A DNA stretch of 64,000 bases from JACQAP01 sp035275265 (GCA_035275265.1 DATENC010000004.1:143077-207076); one strand, 5' to 3'; numbered from the stretch's first letter, positions 40,848 through 49,438 are shown. Numbers and translations are program-made. The notes: generated by a model from the letters alone, not told the origin.

Positions 40848-41893
40848 ACACCGTCGCTCAAATTTTCGAAGTGTCCCGCGCCACGCGCGCAAGCCGCATC
40901 GGTGGCGTACTGGCGCTGATCCTGGTTGCGTTCCTCGGAACCTTCCCGTTCTGGGCGGATCACGGTTGGATGCGCGAGTTCAACGAGATGGCCTGTTATC
41001 TGATCTTCGCCATGATGTGGAACTTGCTGGCCGGCTATGGCGGCATGGTCTCGATCGGGCAGCAGGCATTTCTGGGCATCGGCGGCTATGCGCTTCTGGT
41101 GATGGGGAACTTCCTGGACGTCAATCCGTTCGTGGCAGTGCCGCTTGCGGCAGTGTTCACGATGCTGGTCGCGTTGCCGGTGTCCAAGGTGGCGTTCCGC
41201 TTGCAAGGCGGCTATTTCGCCATCGGTACCTGGGTGATCTCCGAAGTGTTCAGGCTTTCGATTGCCAATATCTCCGCAGTCGGCGGCGGATCGGGCACCA
41301 GCCTGACTGCGTTGCGCGGCATCGAAAAGGGCACGCGCGTATCGTTCACGTTCTGGTTGTGCCTGACCGGTGCGGTGGCCTCGGTGGCACTGGTGTACGC
41401 GTTCCTCCGTTCGCGCCACGGGTTGGCTTTGCTCGCAATCCGGGACAGCGAGATTGCGTCCGAGAGCCAGGGCGTTAACGTGCGTGCGACCAAGCTTGGT
41501 GTGTATCTGGTTTCCGCGTTTGGTGCGGGACTGGCCGGCGCGCTCTATTTTCTCGGCAACCTGCGCATCTCACCGGATGCGGCGTTCACGGTGAACTGGA
41601 CGGCGTTCTCGATTTTCATCGTCCTGATCGGCGGCATCGGTACGATCGAGGGACCGATCGTCGGGGTGCTCCTGTTTTATCTTTTGAGCAAGTTTTTTTC
41701 CGATTACGGGACCTGGTATCTGGTGGGCCTCGGACTGCTCGCCATTGTCGTGACCATCCGTTTCCCACGCGGGTTGTGGGGCTGGATTTCGAACAAGTAC
41801 GATCTGCATTTCTTTCCCGTTCAGCGGCGGTTGGTGTTGCCGCCGGACGGGGGTACCGACCAACACAGAGATATGAGGAAACGGCATGGCTGA
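40844..41893 (+). CDS. HAAT ABC transporter permease 2 (LivM-like)
   Basis: A 349-residue permease, ATG in a four-base overlap with permease 1. There are about eight hydrophobic segments. Landmarks are LIFAMMWNLLAGYGGMVSIGQ, FLGIGGYALLVMG, RLQGGYFAIGTWVISEV and IGGIGTIEGPIVGVLLFYLL. A cytoplasmic Glu-Ser-Gln-Gly (ASESQGVNVRATKLGVYLVS) coupling loop is clear. A basic C-terminal tail of 40 residues extends past the last helix. It overlaps the thiolase gene by eight bases, so catabolism and uptake are translated together. Confidence 0.9.
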   Translation: MNTVAQIFEVSRATRASRIGGVLALILVAFLGTFPFWADHGWMREFNEMACYLIFAMMWNLLAGYGGMVSIGQQAFLGIGGYALLVMGNFLDVNPFVAVPLAAVFTMLVALPVSKVAFRLQGGYFAIGTWVISEVFRLSIANISAVGGGSGTSLTALRGIEKGTRVSFTFWLCLTGAVASVALVYAFLRSRHGLALLAIRDSEIASESQGVNVRATKLGVYLVSAFGAGLAGALYFLGNLRISPDAAFTVNWTAFSIFIVLIGGIGTIEGPIVGVLLFYLLSKFFSDYGTWYLVGLGLLAIVVTIRFPRGLWGWISNKYDLHFFPVQRRLVLPPDGGTDQHRDMRKRHG

Positions 41894-43088
41894 AGCATTC
41901 ATTTGTGCTGCACTGCGGACCCCGATCGGCCGTTACGGCGGCACACTGGCGACCGTCCGGCCCGACGATCTCGCTGCCGTTCCGCTGCGAGCACTGATGG
42001 ACCGGCACCCGTCAGTGGACTGGAGCGCGCTCGATGACGTGGTATTCGGCTGCGCCAACCAGGCTGGCGAGGACAATCGCAATGTCGCGCGCATGGCGCT
42101 GCTGCTTGCGGGGTTGCCGAAGGAAGTGCCTGCAAGCACCATCAATCGCTTGTGCGGCTCGGGCATGGACGCAGTCGGCATCGCCGCCCGTGCCATCAAG
42201 TGTGGAGAAGCGCAGTTCACCATAGCCGGAGGAGTGGAAAGCATGTCGCGTGCGCCGTTCGTGATGCCAAAGGCGGACACCGCGTTCTCGCGCACCAATG
42301 CAGTGTTCGACACCACCATTGGCTGGCGCTTCGTCAATCCGGCCATGAAGCAGATGTACGGAACCGACTCGATGCCCGAGACCGCCGAGAATGTCGCGGC
42401 GGAATTCAAGGTATCGCGCGCGGACCAGGATGCCTTTGGTTTGCGTTCACAGACCAGGGCCTCGATCGCCCAGAAAAGCGGGAGGCTTGCGAAGGAGATC
42501 GTCGCGGTAACAATTCCCGCGAAGAAGGGCGATGCCATAGTTGTGGACAGGGACGAGCACCCGCGCGAAACCAATCTCGATGCGCTGGCCAAGCTCAAGC
42601 CGATCGTGAAGCCCGAGGGCACGGTCACCGCCGGCAACGCATCCGGTGTGAATGACGGCGCCTGCGCGTTGATACTCGCAAGCGAAGCCGCAGCGAGGCG
42701 CCACGGACTCACGCCGCTGGCGCGGGTCGTTGGCGTCGCCACTGCGGGCTGCGCGCCGCGCATCATGGGAATGGGCCCTGTGCCGGCAACCCAGAAGCTT
42801 CTGGAGCGTACCGGCATCAAGCTCGATGTGATCGATGTCATCGAACTGAACGAGGCTTTCGCCGCCCAGGGCATCGCGGTGTTGCGGCAACTTGGCATCC
42901 GCGATGACGATGTGCGTGTAAATCCAAACGGCGGTGCCATCGCGCTCGGCCATCCGTTGGGCATGAGCGGCGCGCGCCTTGTCGCAACTGCAGCTTACGA
43001 GTTGCACGAGCGCAAGGCGCGCTATGCGCTGACCACCATGTGCATCGGTGTGGGTCAAGGCATCGCCGCGCTGATCGAGAGGGTTTGA
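41886..43088 (+). CDS. pcaF: 3-Oxoadipyl-CoA thiolase (PcaF-type)
   Basis: A 400-residue type II thiolase. It has the nucleophilic Cys in NRLCGSGMDAVGIAA (about residue 91), the catalytic His in NGGAIALGHPLGMSGARL and the second Cys in TTMCIGVGQG. Opening strings (AFICAALRTPIGRYGGTLA) and the PDDLAAVPLRALM segment match PcaF/PaaJ-type enzymes. It cleaves 3-oxoadipyl-CoA with CoA to succinyl-CoA and acetyl-CoA, the last step of the pathway. It overlaps the permease by eight bases, and the next gene follows 47 bases later. Confidence 0.92.
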   Translation: MAEAFICAALRTPIGRYGGTLATVRPDDLAAVPLRALMDRHPSVDWSALDDVVFGCANQAGEDNRNVARMALLLAGLPKEVPASTINRLCGSGMDAVGIAARAIKCGEAQFTIAGGVESMSRAPFVMPKADTAFSRTNAVFDTTIGWRFVNPAMKQMYGTDSMPETAENVAAEFKVSRADQDAFGLRSQTRASIAQKSGRLAKEIVAVTIPAKKGDAIVVDRDEHPRETNLDALAKLKPIVKPEGTVTAGNASGVNDGACALILASEAAARRHGLTPLARVVGVATAGCAPRIMGMGPVPATQKLLERTGIKLDVIDVIELNEAFAAQGIAVLRQLGIRDDDVRVNPNGGAIALGHPLGMSGARLVATAAYELHERKARYALTTMCIGVGQGIAALIERV

Positions 43089-43135
43089 TTTTTCGACGCA
43101 AGACGTTTTCCTGTCATAACACGGAGGAGGAAAAA

Positions 43136-44869
43136 ATGGCTACGCATAAACAGAAGGACAAGAAGCAAGGTGCATCGCGGCGCGATTTTCTGAAAGTTGC
43201 CGGGGCTGGCACGGCGGCCGCAACGTTCGGCGCCATAACCTTGAGCGGAAAGGAAGCTCAGGCGCAGGCATTCGACGCGGAATTCGACATCGTTGTCTGT
43301 GGCGGCGGCGGGGCGGGGCTGCCGGTGGCGTTGTTCTCGCGCTGGCTGGGCAACAAGGTCGTGGTGCTGGAAAAGGCGGCGACACTCGGGGGGACGTCGT
43401 TCAAGGCGGCCTACTGGTATTGGGTGCCCAACAATGCCGCCATGCGCAAGGCCGGCATTCCGGACGACAAGCAGCACTTCCTGCGCTACGTCGCGCGTCT
43501 GAGCCAGCCGCAGAACTTCGATCCCAACCATCCGCGTTATGGTCTTTCGGAGTGGGAATACAGCATGTGCGAAGCCATTTACGACAGCTCGTCGGTGGGC
43601 ACCGAATTGCTGTCGGACAAGGGCGCGCTGCCGTATCGGCACGTAGCCCCGGTGCCGGACTACTTCGCGGAAATGGAGACCATCGGCGCGACCGGTCGCG
43701 TACTTTTTCCCAAGGATGGCGCGCCCTCCATGTCCGACGGCGGACAGGTGGCGACGCGTACTTTGTCCACGGCGTGCCGGCGCGACGGTGTGACCATCAG
43801 GATCGGGCACCGCGTGCAGAAAGTAATCCGAAACGACAAGGGCGAGGTCATCGGAGTCGAGGCCCAGAACGATGACGGCGTGACCCGGATCAAGGCCCGC
43901 AAGGCCGTAATCTTCGCGACCGGCGGATTTACCCACGATGCGGAACTGCGCAAGAACTTCCTCTCCATCCCGGCCTACGGGGGATGTGCCGCAATGACCA
44001 ACGAAGGCGACTTCGTGCGGATATCGAGCACGCTCGGTGTGCAGTTGCGCAACATGAACTATGCGTGGATGTGCCCGATCTCGTTCGAAAAGGCGATCGC
44101 CAAGGACCCTTCCTTGATCGGCTGCTTCTCGGTGGCGGGCGATTCGATGATTTTCGTGGACAAGCGCGGCAAGCGCGTGGTCAACGAGAAGCTGCATTAC
44201 AACGAACTGGCGCAGAAGTTCTTCGAGTGGGAGGGCGCTAACGCACAATTCCCTTATCTCATTCTGACTTCGATCTGGGATCAACGCGCCCAAGACCATT
44301 CTGCAAGCCATGAATACGGCCGTCTGATCGTGCCGGCCGGCATCGATGACCGGCATGTCATCAAGGGCGCAACGCTGGAGGAACTTGCCGCGAACATCGA
44401 CGCGCGCCTGCAGAAATACGCCGGCCAGAACGGCGGAATGCGCATTACCCCGGACTTCCTCTCCAACCTAAAGGCGAGCATCGCGCGCTTCAACGAATTT
44501 GCCAAGACTGGCAAGGACCTCGATTTCCATCGCGGCGAGCGCGGCGTCGATCTGCTTTTCAACGGCAACGTCAAGGAAGAACCGGGACGCAAGAACGCGA
44601 CCATGTGGCCGATCAGCGATCAGGGACCGTATTACGCGGCGTTGGTTACCGGCGGCACGCTGGACACCAAGGGTGGGCCGAAAACCAATCCCGAGGGCCA
44701 GGTGCTGGACCTAGCGGACAGGCCGATTCCGGGGCTCTACGGCGTGGGCAATTGCGTGGCCTCCGCATCGGGTCGTGCCTATTGGGCGGGTGGCGGTACG
44801 TTGGGACCCATCATCGGGTTCGCGCATCGCGCGGCGAACCAGGCCAACAAGGAACCGGTGAGGGGCTGA
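43136..44869 (+). CDS. Tat-exported FAD-dependent dehydrogenase (fumarate reductase/KstD-like flavoprotein)
   Basis: A 577-residue protein. The ATG at 43136 has an excellent GGAGGAGG ribosome-binding site. The N-terminus carries a Tat signal (SRRDFLKVAGAGTAAATFGA), so it is probably periplasmic. The FAD fold begins DIVVCGGGGAGLPVALFSR, and LGGTSFKAAYWYW follows. The C-terminus has the GVGNCVASASGRAYWAGGG and GTLGPIIGFAHRAANQ motifs of the succinate dehydrogenase/fumarate reductase/3-ketosteroid dehydrogenase superfamily. It should desaturate or oxidise a substrate. The adjacent c-type cytochrome is the natural electron acceptor. No step of the known hydroquinone route needs it. A ring-desaturation or aromatisation upstream of hydroquinone is a hypothesis. 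Confidence 0.82.
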   Translation: MATHKQKDKKQGASRRDFLKVAGAGTAAATFGAITLSGKEAQAQAFDAEFDIVVCGGGGAGLPVALFSRWLGNKVVVLEKAATLGGTSFKAAYWYWVPNNAAMRKAGIPDDKQHFLRYVARLSQPQNFDPNHPRYGLSEWEYSMCEAIYDSSSVGTELLSDKGALPYRHVAPVPDYFAEMETIGATGRVLFPKDGAPSMSDGGQVATRTLSTACRRDGVTIRIGHRVQKVIRNDKGEVIGVEAQNDDGVTRIKARKAVIFATGGFTHDAELRKNFLSIPAYGGCAAMTNEGDFVRISSTLGVQLRNMNYAWMCPISFEKAIAKDPSLIGCFSVAGDSMIFVDKRGKRVVNEKLHYNELAQKFFEWEGANAQFPYLILTSIWDQRAQDHSASHEYGRLIVPAGIDDRHVIKGATLEELAANIDARLQKYAGQNGGMRITPDFLSNLKASIARFNEFAKTGKDLDFHRGERGVDLLFNGNVKEEPGRKNATMWPISDQGPYYAALVTGGTLDTKGGPKTNPEGQVLDLADRPIPGLYGVGNCVASASGRAYWAGGGTLGPIIGFAHRAANQANKEPVRG

Positions 44870-44964
44870 TTGCACGCGAACGGTGTCGGGGCGGGTGCAT
44901 GCGCCCCGGCGCCCGGGCAGGCCGGATTCATCGATGCATTGCTTCGAAACGAAATCGGGAGGGG

Positions 44965-45369
44965 ATGATGAGTAAGTTCGTTGCCGCCGTAAAGGCGGTC
45001 AGGATTGGCGCAGTCGTGACAACGTTCATTGCAACGGCGATGCCTTTGTTCGCGGCGGACGATCTGGCCGCCGCGAAGGAGTACACCGTTCGTTACTGCA
45101 TCCAATGCCATACGTTCGAGCAGGGAGACAAGCACGGCCAGGGCCCGAACTTGTTCGGGTTGATCGGACGTGAAGTGGCGGCCGCGCCCGGATTTGTCTA
45201 TTCGCCAGGTATCAAGGAAGCATTGAAAGGAAAGGTGTGGGATCGCGAATTGCTCGACGCCTGGCTGACCGACACCCTTGCCGTCGCGCCCAAGGCGCAG
45301 ATGATCTACTTCCAGGACGATCCGAAGGCGCGTGCAAAACTGATTCGTTACCTGGAGTCCCTGAAATAG
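44965..45369 (+). CDS. Class I c-type cytochrome, periplasmic
   Basis: A 134-residue protein starting at the first of two tandem ATGs (44965/44968) after an AGGGGATG ribosome-binding tract. The Sec signal peptide (about 1-28, ending LFAADD) is followed by the heme motif CIQCH (about residue 48-52). The distal Met is expected in the APKAQMIYF segment. It resembles mono-heme cytochromes of the c550/c552 type with QGPNLFGLIGR after the heme. With the Tat flavoprotein upstream it forms a plausible two-protein dehydrogenase. A maturation system is not encoded in this window. Confidence 0.88.
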   Translation: MMSKFVAAVKAVRIGAVVTTFIATAMPLFAADDLAAAKEYTVRYCIQCHTFEQGDKHGQGPNLFGLIGREVAAAPGFVYSPGIKEALKGKVWDRELLDAWLTDTLAVAPKAQMIYFQDDPKARAKLIRYLESLK

Positions 45370-45404
45370 ATGTGTGCGCAACCGATCTACACGGAGAATT
45401 GCCC

Positions 45405-46265
45405 ATGAGCAATCTGACCGAACAGAATCTCGTCAATGCAGTGCTGGAAAAACTCGAAGCCGCGAAGGATCCGCGCTTCAAGCAGGTCATGACGAGCCTT
45501 ATCAAGCACCTTCACGCCTTCGTGCGCGAGACCGAACTGACCGAGGCTGAGTGGTTCAGGGGTATTCAGTTCCTCACCGCCACCGGACAGAAGTGCGACG
45601 GCAAACGCCAGGAGTACATCCTGCTTTCGGATACGCTGGGCGTTTCGATGCTGGTGGACGCAATCAACCACAGAAAACCCGGCGGCGCGACGGAAACCAC
45701 GGTGCTCGGTCCGTTCTATGTTTCGGGTGCGAAGGACATGCCGATGTGGGCGGACATTTCCGGGGATGCGCCCGGCGACCCGGCCTACGTCTTCGGACGC
45801 GTGCTCGATGTCGGAGGCAAACCGATAGCCGGTGCGACCATCGACGTGTGGCAGACCGATGGCGAAGGGTTCTACGATGTTCAACGGCCGGGCGGAGAAG
45901 AGTCCTATGCGCGCGGAAAATTCAAAACAGCGCCCGATGGGCGCTACGGTTTTCGCACGGTGAAGCCGGTCAGTTACCCGGTTCCCACCGACGGGCCGGT
46001 GGGCAAGATGTTGCTGGGGATGGGCCGCCACCCGTACCGTCCTGCGCATGTGCATGCGATTGTGTCCGCGCCGGGATACGAGAAGGTCGCGACCCACCTG
46101 TTCGTTGAGGGCGACGCGTATCTGGATTCCGACGCCGTTTTCGGCGTGAAGAAATCACTGGTGGTGGACTTCAAGCCACATGCGCCAGGTTCGACACCTG
46201 ACGGAGGAAAGTCAGCCGCACCTTTCTGCACTGCCGAGTACGACTTCAGGCTGGTTCGAACTTAA
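45405..46265 (+). CDS. Intradiol ring-cleavage dioxygenase, hydroxyquinol 1,2-dioxygenase type
   Basis: A 286-residue protein with the N-terminal helical linker domain of catechol/hydroxyquinol dioxygenases (about 1-100, NAVLEKLEAAKDPRFKQVM). The catalytic domain starts at VLGPFYVSG. The Fe(III) ligands fit at Y157, Y191, H215 and H217 (GEGFYDVQ, SYPVPTDG, RPAHVHAIV), with spacing like the known hydroxyquinol enzymes. It should open hydroxyquinol (1,2,4-trihydroxybenzene) to maleylacetate, which enters at the maleylacetate reductase. Catechol or chlorocatechol as the true substrate cannot be excluded. A TAATG overlap joins it to the Rieske gene. Confidence 0.88.
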   Translation: MSNLTEQNLVNAVLEKLEAAKDPRFKQVMTSLIKHLHAFVRETELTEAEWFRGIQFLTATGQKCDGKRQEYILLSDTLGVSMLVDAINHRKPGGATETTVLGPFYVSGAKDMPMWADISGDAPGDPAYVFGRVLDVGGKPIAGATIDVWQTDGEGFYDVQRPGGEESYARGKFKTAPDGRYGFRTVKPVSYPVPTDGPVGKMLLGMGRHPYRPAHVHAIVSAPGYEKVATHLFVEGDAYLDSDAVFGVKKSLVVDFKPHAPGSTPDGGKSAAPFCTAEYDFRLVRT

Positions 46266-46657
46266 TGAGTGATTGGCGTGCCTTGCCTTCGGCGCCGGCG
46301 CCGGGCACAGCGTTGTGCGCGCTGGAAGAAATAGCGGATGGCGGCGGCAAGGAAGTGGTATTCGGCGTGGGCCACGAGGCGTTCCGTGTAGTGCTGCTGC
46401 GAACCGGTGCCGGTGTGGTCGCGTACCACAACTGCTGCCCGCACTTTTCGCTGCCGCTCAACTATGAACCGGATGTCTTCCACATCTTCGACGGCGACAA
46501 CCTGATGTGCGCGCACCACACAGCGATGTTCAGGATTGCCACCGGCGAATGTTTCGACGGCCCCTGCGCTGGCGCGAAACTCACCGCGATTCCGATTGTG
46601 CTCGAGGGCGGGACCGTGGTGATCCGCGAAAGCGGGCCGGGACAATCCCGAATCTAG
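46265..46657 (+). CDS. Small Rieske [2Fe-2S] ferredoxin-like protein
   Basis: A 130-residue soluble protein. The Rieske cluster ligands are C58 and H60 (CCPHFSLPL) and C82 and H85 (MCAHHTAMF). The 21-residue spacing and GECFDGPC tail are typical of Rieske ferredoxins and oxygenase components. It starts in a TAATG overlap with the dioxygenase stop, so both are coupled. Neither a Rieske oxygenase alpha subunit nor a reductase is encoded nearby. A role in reactivating an iron dioxygenase or as donor for an unlinked oxygenase is inferred only. The stop overlaps the convergent oxidoreductase gene by four bases. Confidence 0.85.
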   Translation: MSDWRALPSAPAPGTALCALEEIADGGGKEVVFGVGHEAFRVVLLRTGAGVVAYHNCCPHFSLPLNYEPDVFHIFDGDNLMCAHHTAMFRIATGECFDGPCAGAKLTAIPIVLEGGTVVIRESGPGQSRI

Positions 46658-47652
46658 AACTTCAAGCCAGCTGCGACGTAGCAGGCTTCCATCAGCTTCA
46701 GCGTCTCCAGATTGTCCAGTCGATCGGTCGGGAAGGGATTGCCGCTGCGGATCCCCTGCACGAACTCGCGCACTGCGCTGCTGAAGCAAACCTGATAGTT
46801 CTTCGCGAGGTCGAACATTTCCGGCGGTTCGTTGGAGCCGACCATGTAGAGCCGGTCGCGGTCATATATCAGCGTGCCTTTGCTCCCCATGATTTCCAGC
46901 CGGTCCACTGGCAACGGCCCATAGCCCGGCGCCGAGATGTTGCCGTCCAGCACGACCCCCAGCTCGCCGCGGCCTCGCATCAGGATGGCGGCTACGTCTT
47001 CGCCGGCAAGCTCCTTGTTGACTCTGGCGACCTGGGCTGCAACGACTTCGAGCGGCCCGAGCAAGGCACGCAGAGCGTCGAGGTTGTGGATTAGCACCTC
47101 GAAAATCAGCAGCCGCCTGAATTCCTTGAGATAGGGCTGGCGATTGAGCAGAAATGGCGGCACGCCGTTGACTTCGATCATGCTCTGGCCGCGTACAACC
47201 ATGCGCGCGTGCAGGGTTTCACCAACACGCCCGTCATCGAGCCACTGTTTTACCCGCACGTAGTGGGGCCGGAAGCGGTAGTTTTCGTGCACCATGAAGC
47301 GCACGCGTTCGCCCACATACGCGATCAATTCTTCGGCTTCCTTCACCGTCGGCGTGAGCGGCTTCTGGGAACAGACGTGCAATCCGGCATCGGCGGCAAG
47401 CCGGGTCAGCAGGGCGTGGCTGCCAACCGGAGTAATGATGTCCACCGCGTCGAGCTCTTCGTGCCCGATCATTGCGCGGAAATCGGTGTAGACCTTGGAG
47501 ATCTTGAACGCCTGCGCCTTTGTGCGCGCGCGGGCTTCATCGATATCGCAAATCGCCACGACCTGCGCATCCGCCATTTCCGACCAGCCGGCCAGATGGT
47601 ACTGACTGATCGCTCCCGCCCCCGCCAAGCCTATTCGAAGTTTGTCTGTCAT
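46654..47652 (-). CDS. Gfo/Idh/MocA-family oxidoreductase
   Basis: A 332-residue NAD(P)-dependent oxidoreductase. The N-terminal Rossmann motif is RIGLAGAGAISQYHLAGW. DIITPVGSHALLTRLAADAGLHV and CSQKPLTPTVKEAEELI follow, in which the EKP-type lysine is present as QKP. The C-terminal substrate domain contains KGTLIYDRD and VREFVQGIRSGNPFPTDR. Members act on sugars, inositols or aromatic dihydrodiols. The substrate is not assignable. It is convergent to and overlaps the Rieske gene by four bases, so it is not part of that operon. Confidence 0.88.
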   Translation of the reverse strand: MTDKLRIGLAGAGAISQYHLAGWSEMADAQVVAICDIDEARARTKAQAFKISKVYTDFRAMIGHEELDAVDIITPVGSHALLTRLAADAGLHVCSQKPLTPTVKEAEELIAYVGERVRFMVHENYRFRPHYVRVKQWLDDGRVGETLHARMVVRGQSMIEVNGVPPFLLNRQPYLKEFRRLLIFEVLIHNLDALRALLGPLEVVAAQVARVNKELAGEDVAAILMRGRGELGVVLDGNISAPGYGPLPVDRLEIMGSKGTLIYDRDRLYMVGSNEPPEMFDLAKNYQVCFSSAVREFVQGIRSGNPFPTDRLDNLETLKLMEACYVAAGLKF

Positions 47653-47695
47653 GGCGGGCCGTTCTCCTTGCGCCAGGATTCTACCCGATCAAACA

Positions 47696-47722
47696 AGAAA
47701 CCCCGCGCGCGCGGGGCTTTTT
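47696..47722 (-). terminator. Palindromic terminator downstream of the PsiF gene
   Basis: CCCCGCGC-GCGCGGGG palindrome (47701..47716) flanked by A-rich DNA on the left and a T-run (CTTTTTAT) on the right. The minus-strand message of the PsiF gene would run into it 18 bases after its stop and end in TTTCTTGTTT. It could also act on the plus strand. It lies between the PsiF gene and the Gfo/Idh gene start. Confidence 0.75.
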
Positions 47723-47739
47723 ATCAGACCATGCGGCGG

Positions 47740-48039
47740 TTACTTCGACAGGCACTCTTTCATGAATTTCTTGCGAGCATCACCCATAAGTTCCTTCGCC
47801 TTGGCGTCGGCGTTGCATTGCGTCATCTTGACCTGCTGCGGAGTTGATGCTTTTTTCTCCGCGCTGGCCTCCTTCTTCGCTGACAGGCATTCTTTCATGA
47901 ATGCCTTGCGTGCATCGCCTTGCAGGTTCTCCTTGGCGGCGTCAGCGTTACAGGCTTTCATTTTTTCCTGTTGTGGGGTTGCGGCGAATCCAGGTGCGGC
48001 CAGCAGCGCGAGACTGAACACGACAATGAGTCGTTTCAT
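47740..48039 (-). CDS. PsiF-repeat protein, exported
   Basis: A 99-residue protein. The ATG at 48039 has a GGGAGC-type ribosome-binding site and a Sec signal peptide (MKRLIVVFSLALLAAPGFAA). The mature part is two tandem copies of the PsiF repeat: TPQQ(E/V)KM…CNADA…GDARKAFMKECLS, each with two cysteines. PsiF proteins were first found as phosphate-starvation-inducible in E. coli, and no biochemical role is known. A good terminator follows. It is monocistronic. Confidence 0.9.
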   Translation of the reverse strand: MKRLIVVFSLALLAAPGFAATPQQEKMKACNADAAKENLQGDARKAFMKECLSAKKEASAEKKASTPQQVKMTQCNADAKAKELMGDARKKFMKECLSK

Positions 48040-48100
48040 GTTTGCTCCCTGAGATTGCAATGATCGGAACGGGCATCCCGCGTTTGCGGGATGTGCGAAC

Positions 48101-49438
48101 TTAACGCGCCGCCGCAGCCATCGTTGACTGTTCTGCCAGGTCGGCCAAGGCGGCGAGGCGGCCCTCCGCGTCGAATTCGAGCGGCATGGCCGGGGAGGCG
48201 ATCTGAAAACGGTCGGGGCGGGCACGTACTTCCACCAGCAGCGGTTCAGAAACCTGGATCTGCGCCAGTTCGAGGGTGTTCCTGATGCGCACGATGCGGC
48301 AGTCCTGGGGTTTCACTCTCACCACTGTCTTGACGGCAAGCTGGATGGCCTCCCGCTCGGTATTCATCACCATGGGAATCGCGCCGCCATCCAGGTTCAT
48401 CGACGTGATGATGTTGGCGTAAGTGGAAGGGATATCGAGTTCGCGGAACAGACGCATGGTAATGATGTCCGCCCCGCCCAATCCGGTGGCGTTGCCGTTG
48501 GTCTCGGGCGTAAGGCCGAGGACCACGATCTTCTTGGTGAGCGGGCCGTAGTTCCATTGCACTGTGCGGCGGTTGCGGCCGGTGATGTTCGGATCGAAGC
48601 CGGCGCCGCTGATGTTCTTGCCCATCTCGTCTATGACGAGCACGTCGATTTCGTTGAAGAAAAGCTGTGGCATCAGTTTTTTCGCCATGTCCTGAAGCAA
48701 CGGTTCGCGTTCGGCGATGCGTTCCGAGGGAATGACCTCGATCACGGCGGTCTGGTCGTGCGCGTTCTCAACGATACCCACGCCGAACAGTACATTGCGC
48801 TTGGCCAGGTTCACGTTCCGTATCCTTGGCAGCAGCTCGGGAAAGGTGTCCATGCCCTGCTGGTGATAGGTCGCCGCGCCGACGATCTTGCCAATACCGA
48901 TCGCCAGCATCTTGGTGATGCCGCTTTCGGTGGCGCCGCGAAATGCCGTATGCGGTTTGATGCGGTTGATGACGACGATGCCATCGGCCTCGGCCGCGAA
49001 CCGGTCCATATGCACCGGCGTGCCGTCGGTGAGCGTGCCGACGACTACGGTGTCCATGGTTGCCCTGACCGGGACTCCGGTAGTGGTTTCGGTAATGCCG
49101 TAACTTTCCAGGACCTTCCTCTGGCCTTCCGCGGTTGCCGCGCCGTGGCTGCCCATCGCCGGGAAGACGAACGGCTTGGCACCGAGCGCCTGCAGTTCGC
49201 GAATCACGCATTTCGTGATTGTCGCAATATTGGCGATGCCTCGGCTGCCGCAGCCTACCGCGATTGCCTGGCCCGGTTTGACTCTGGCGCGCACGTCGGG
49301 ACGCTGAAATTCCTTCGCAACCGTGGCCGTAAGGTCCCCAAGGTGCACGGCTTCGAACTTCTGCCGGATGTTGACCATGCGCGGCAGCGGCACGTCCAGC
49401 CCGCCGGCGATGTTGACTTCGATCCTGTCCCCGATCAT
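48101..49438 (-). CDS. LarA-superfamily DUF2088 protein (short type)
   Basis: A 445-residue protein from the ATG at 49438 (AGGGGGAAAAGAC ribosome-binding site). Landmarks are the GCGSRGIANI loop, the AMGSHGAATAEGQ histidine region and the NRIKPHTAFRGATESGITKM block. The last corresponds to the cofactor-lysine region of LarA but with a different surrounding sequence. It is in the same superfamily as nickel-pincer lactate racemase but more distant, and its substrate is unknown. It starts 11 bases after the full LarA-type gene and is cotranscribed with it. Confidence 0.78.
   Translation of the reverse strand: MIGDRIEVNIAGGLDVPLPRMVNIRQKFEAVHLGDLTATVAKEFQRPDVRARVKPGQAIAVGCGSRGIANIATITKCVIRELQALGAKPFVFPAMGSHGAATAEGQRKVLESYGITETTTGVPVRATMDTVVVGTLTDGTPVHMDRFAAEADGIVVINRIKPHTAFRGATESGITKMLAIGIGKIVGAATYHQQGMDTFPELLPRIRNVNLAKRNVLFGVGIVENAHDQTAVIEVIPSERIAEREPLLQDMAKKLMPQLFFNEIDVLVIDEMGKNISGAGFDPNITGRNRRTVQWNYGPLTKKIVVLGLTPETNGNATGLGGADIITMRLFRELDIPSTYANIITSMNLDGGAIPMVMNTEREAIQLAVKTVVRVKPQDCRIVRIRNTLELAQIQVSEPLLVEVRARPDRFQIASPAMPLEFDAEGRLAALADLAEQSTMAAAAR

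Noticed and set aside
43055..44356. A 433-codon ORF antisense to the flavoprotein
   Set aside because: Shadow frame. The plus-strand frame has the Tat signal, FAD motifs and ribosome-binding site.
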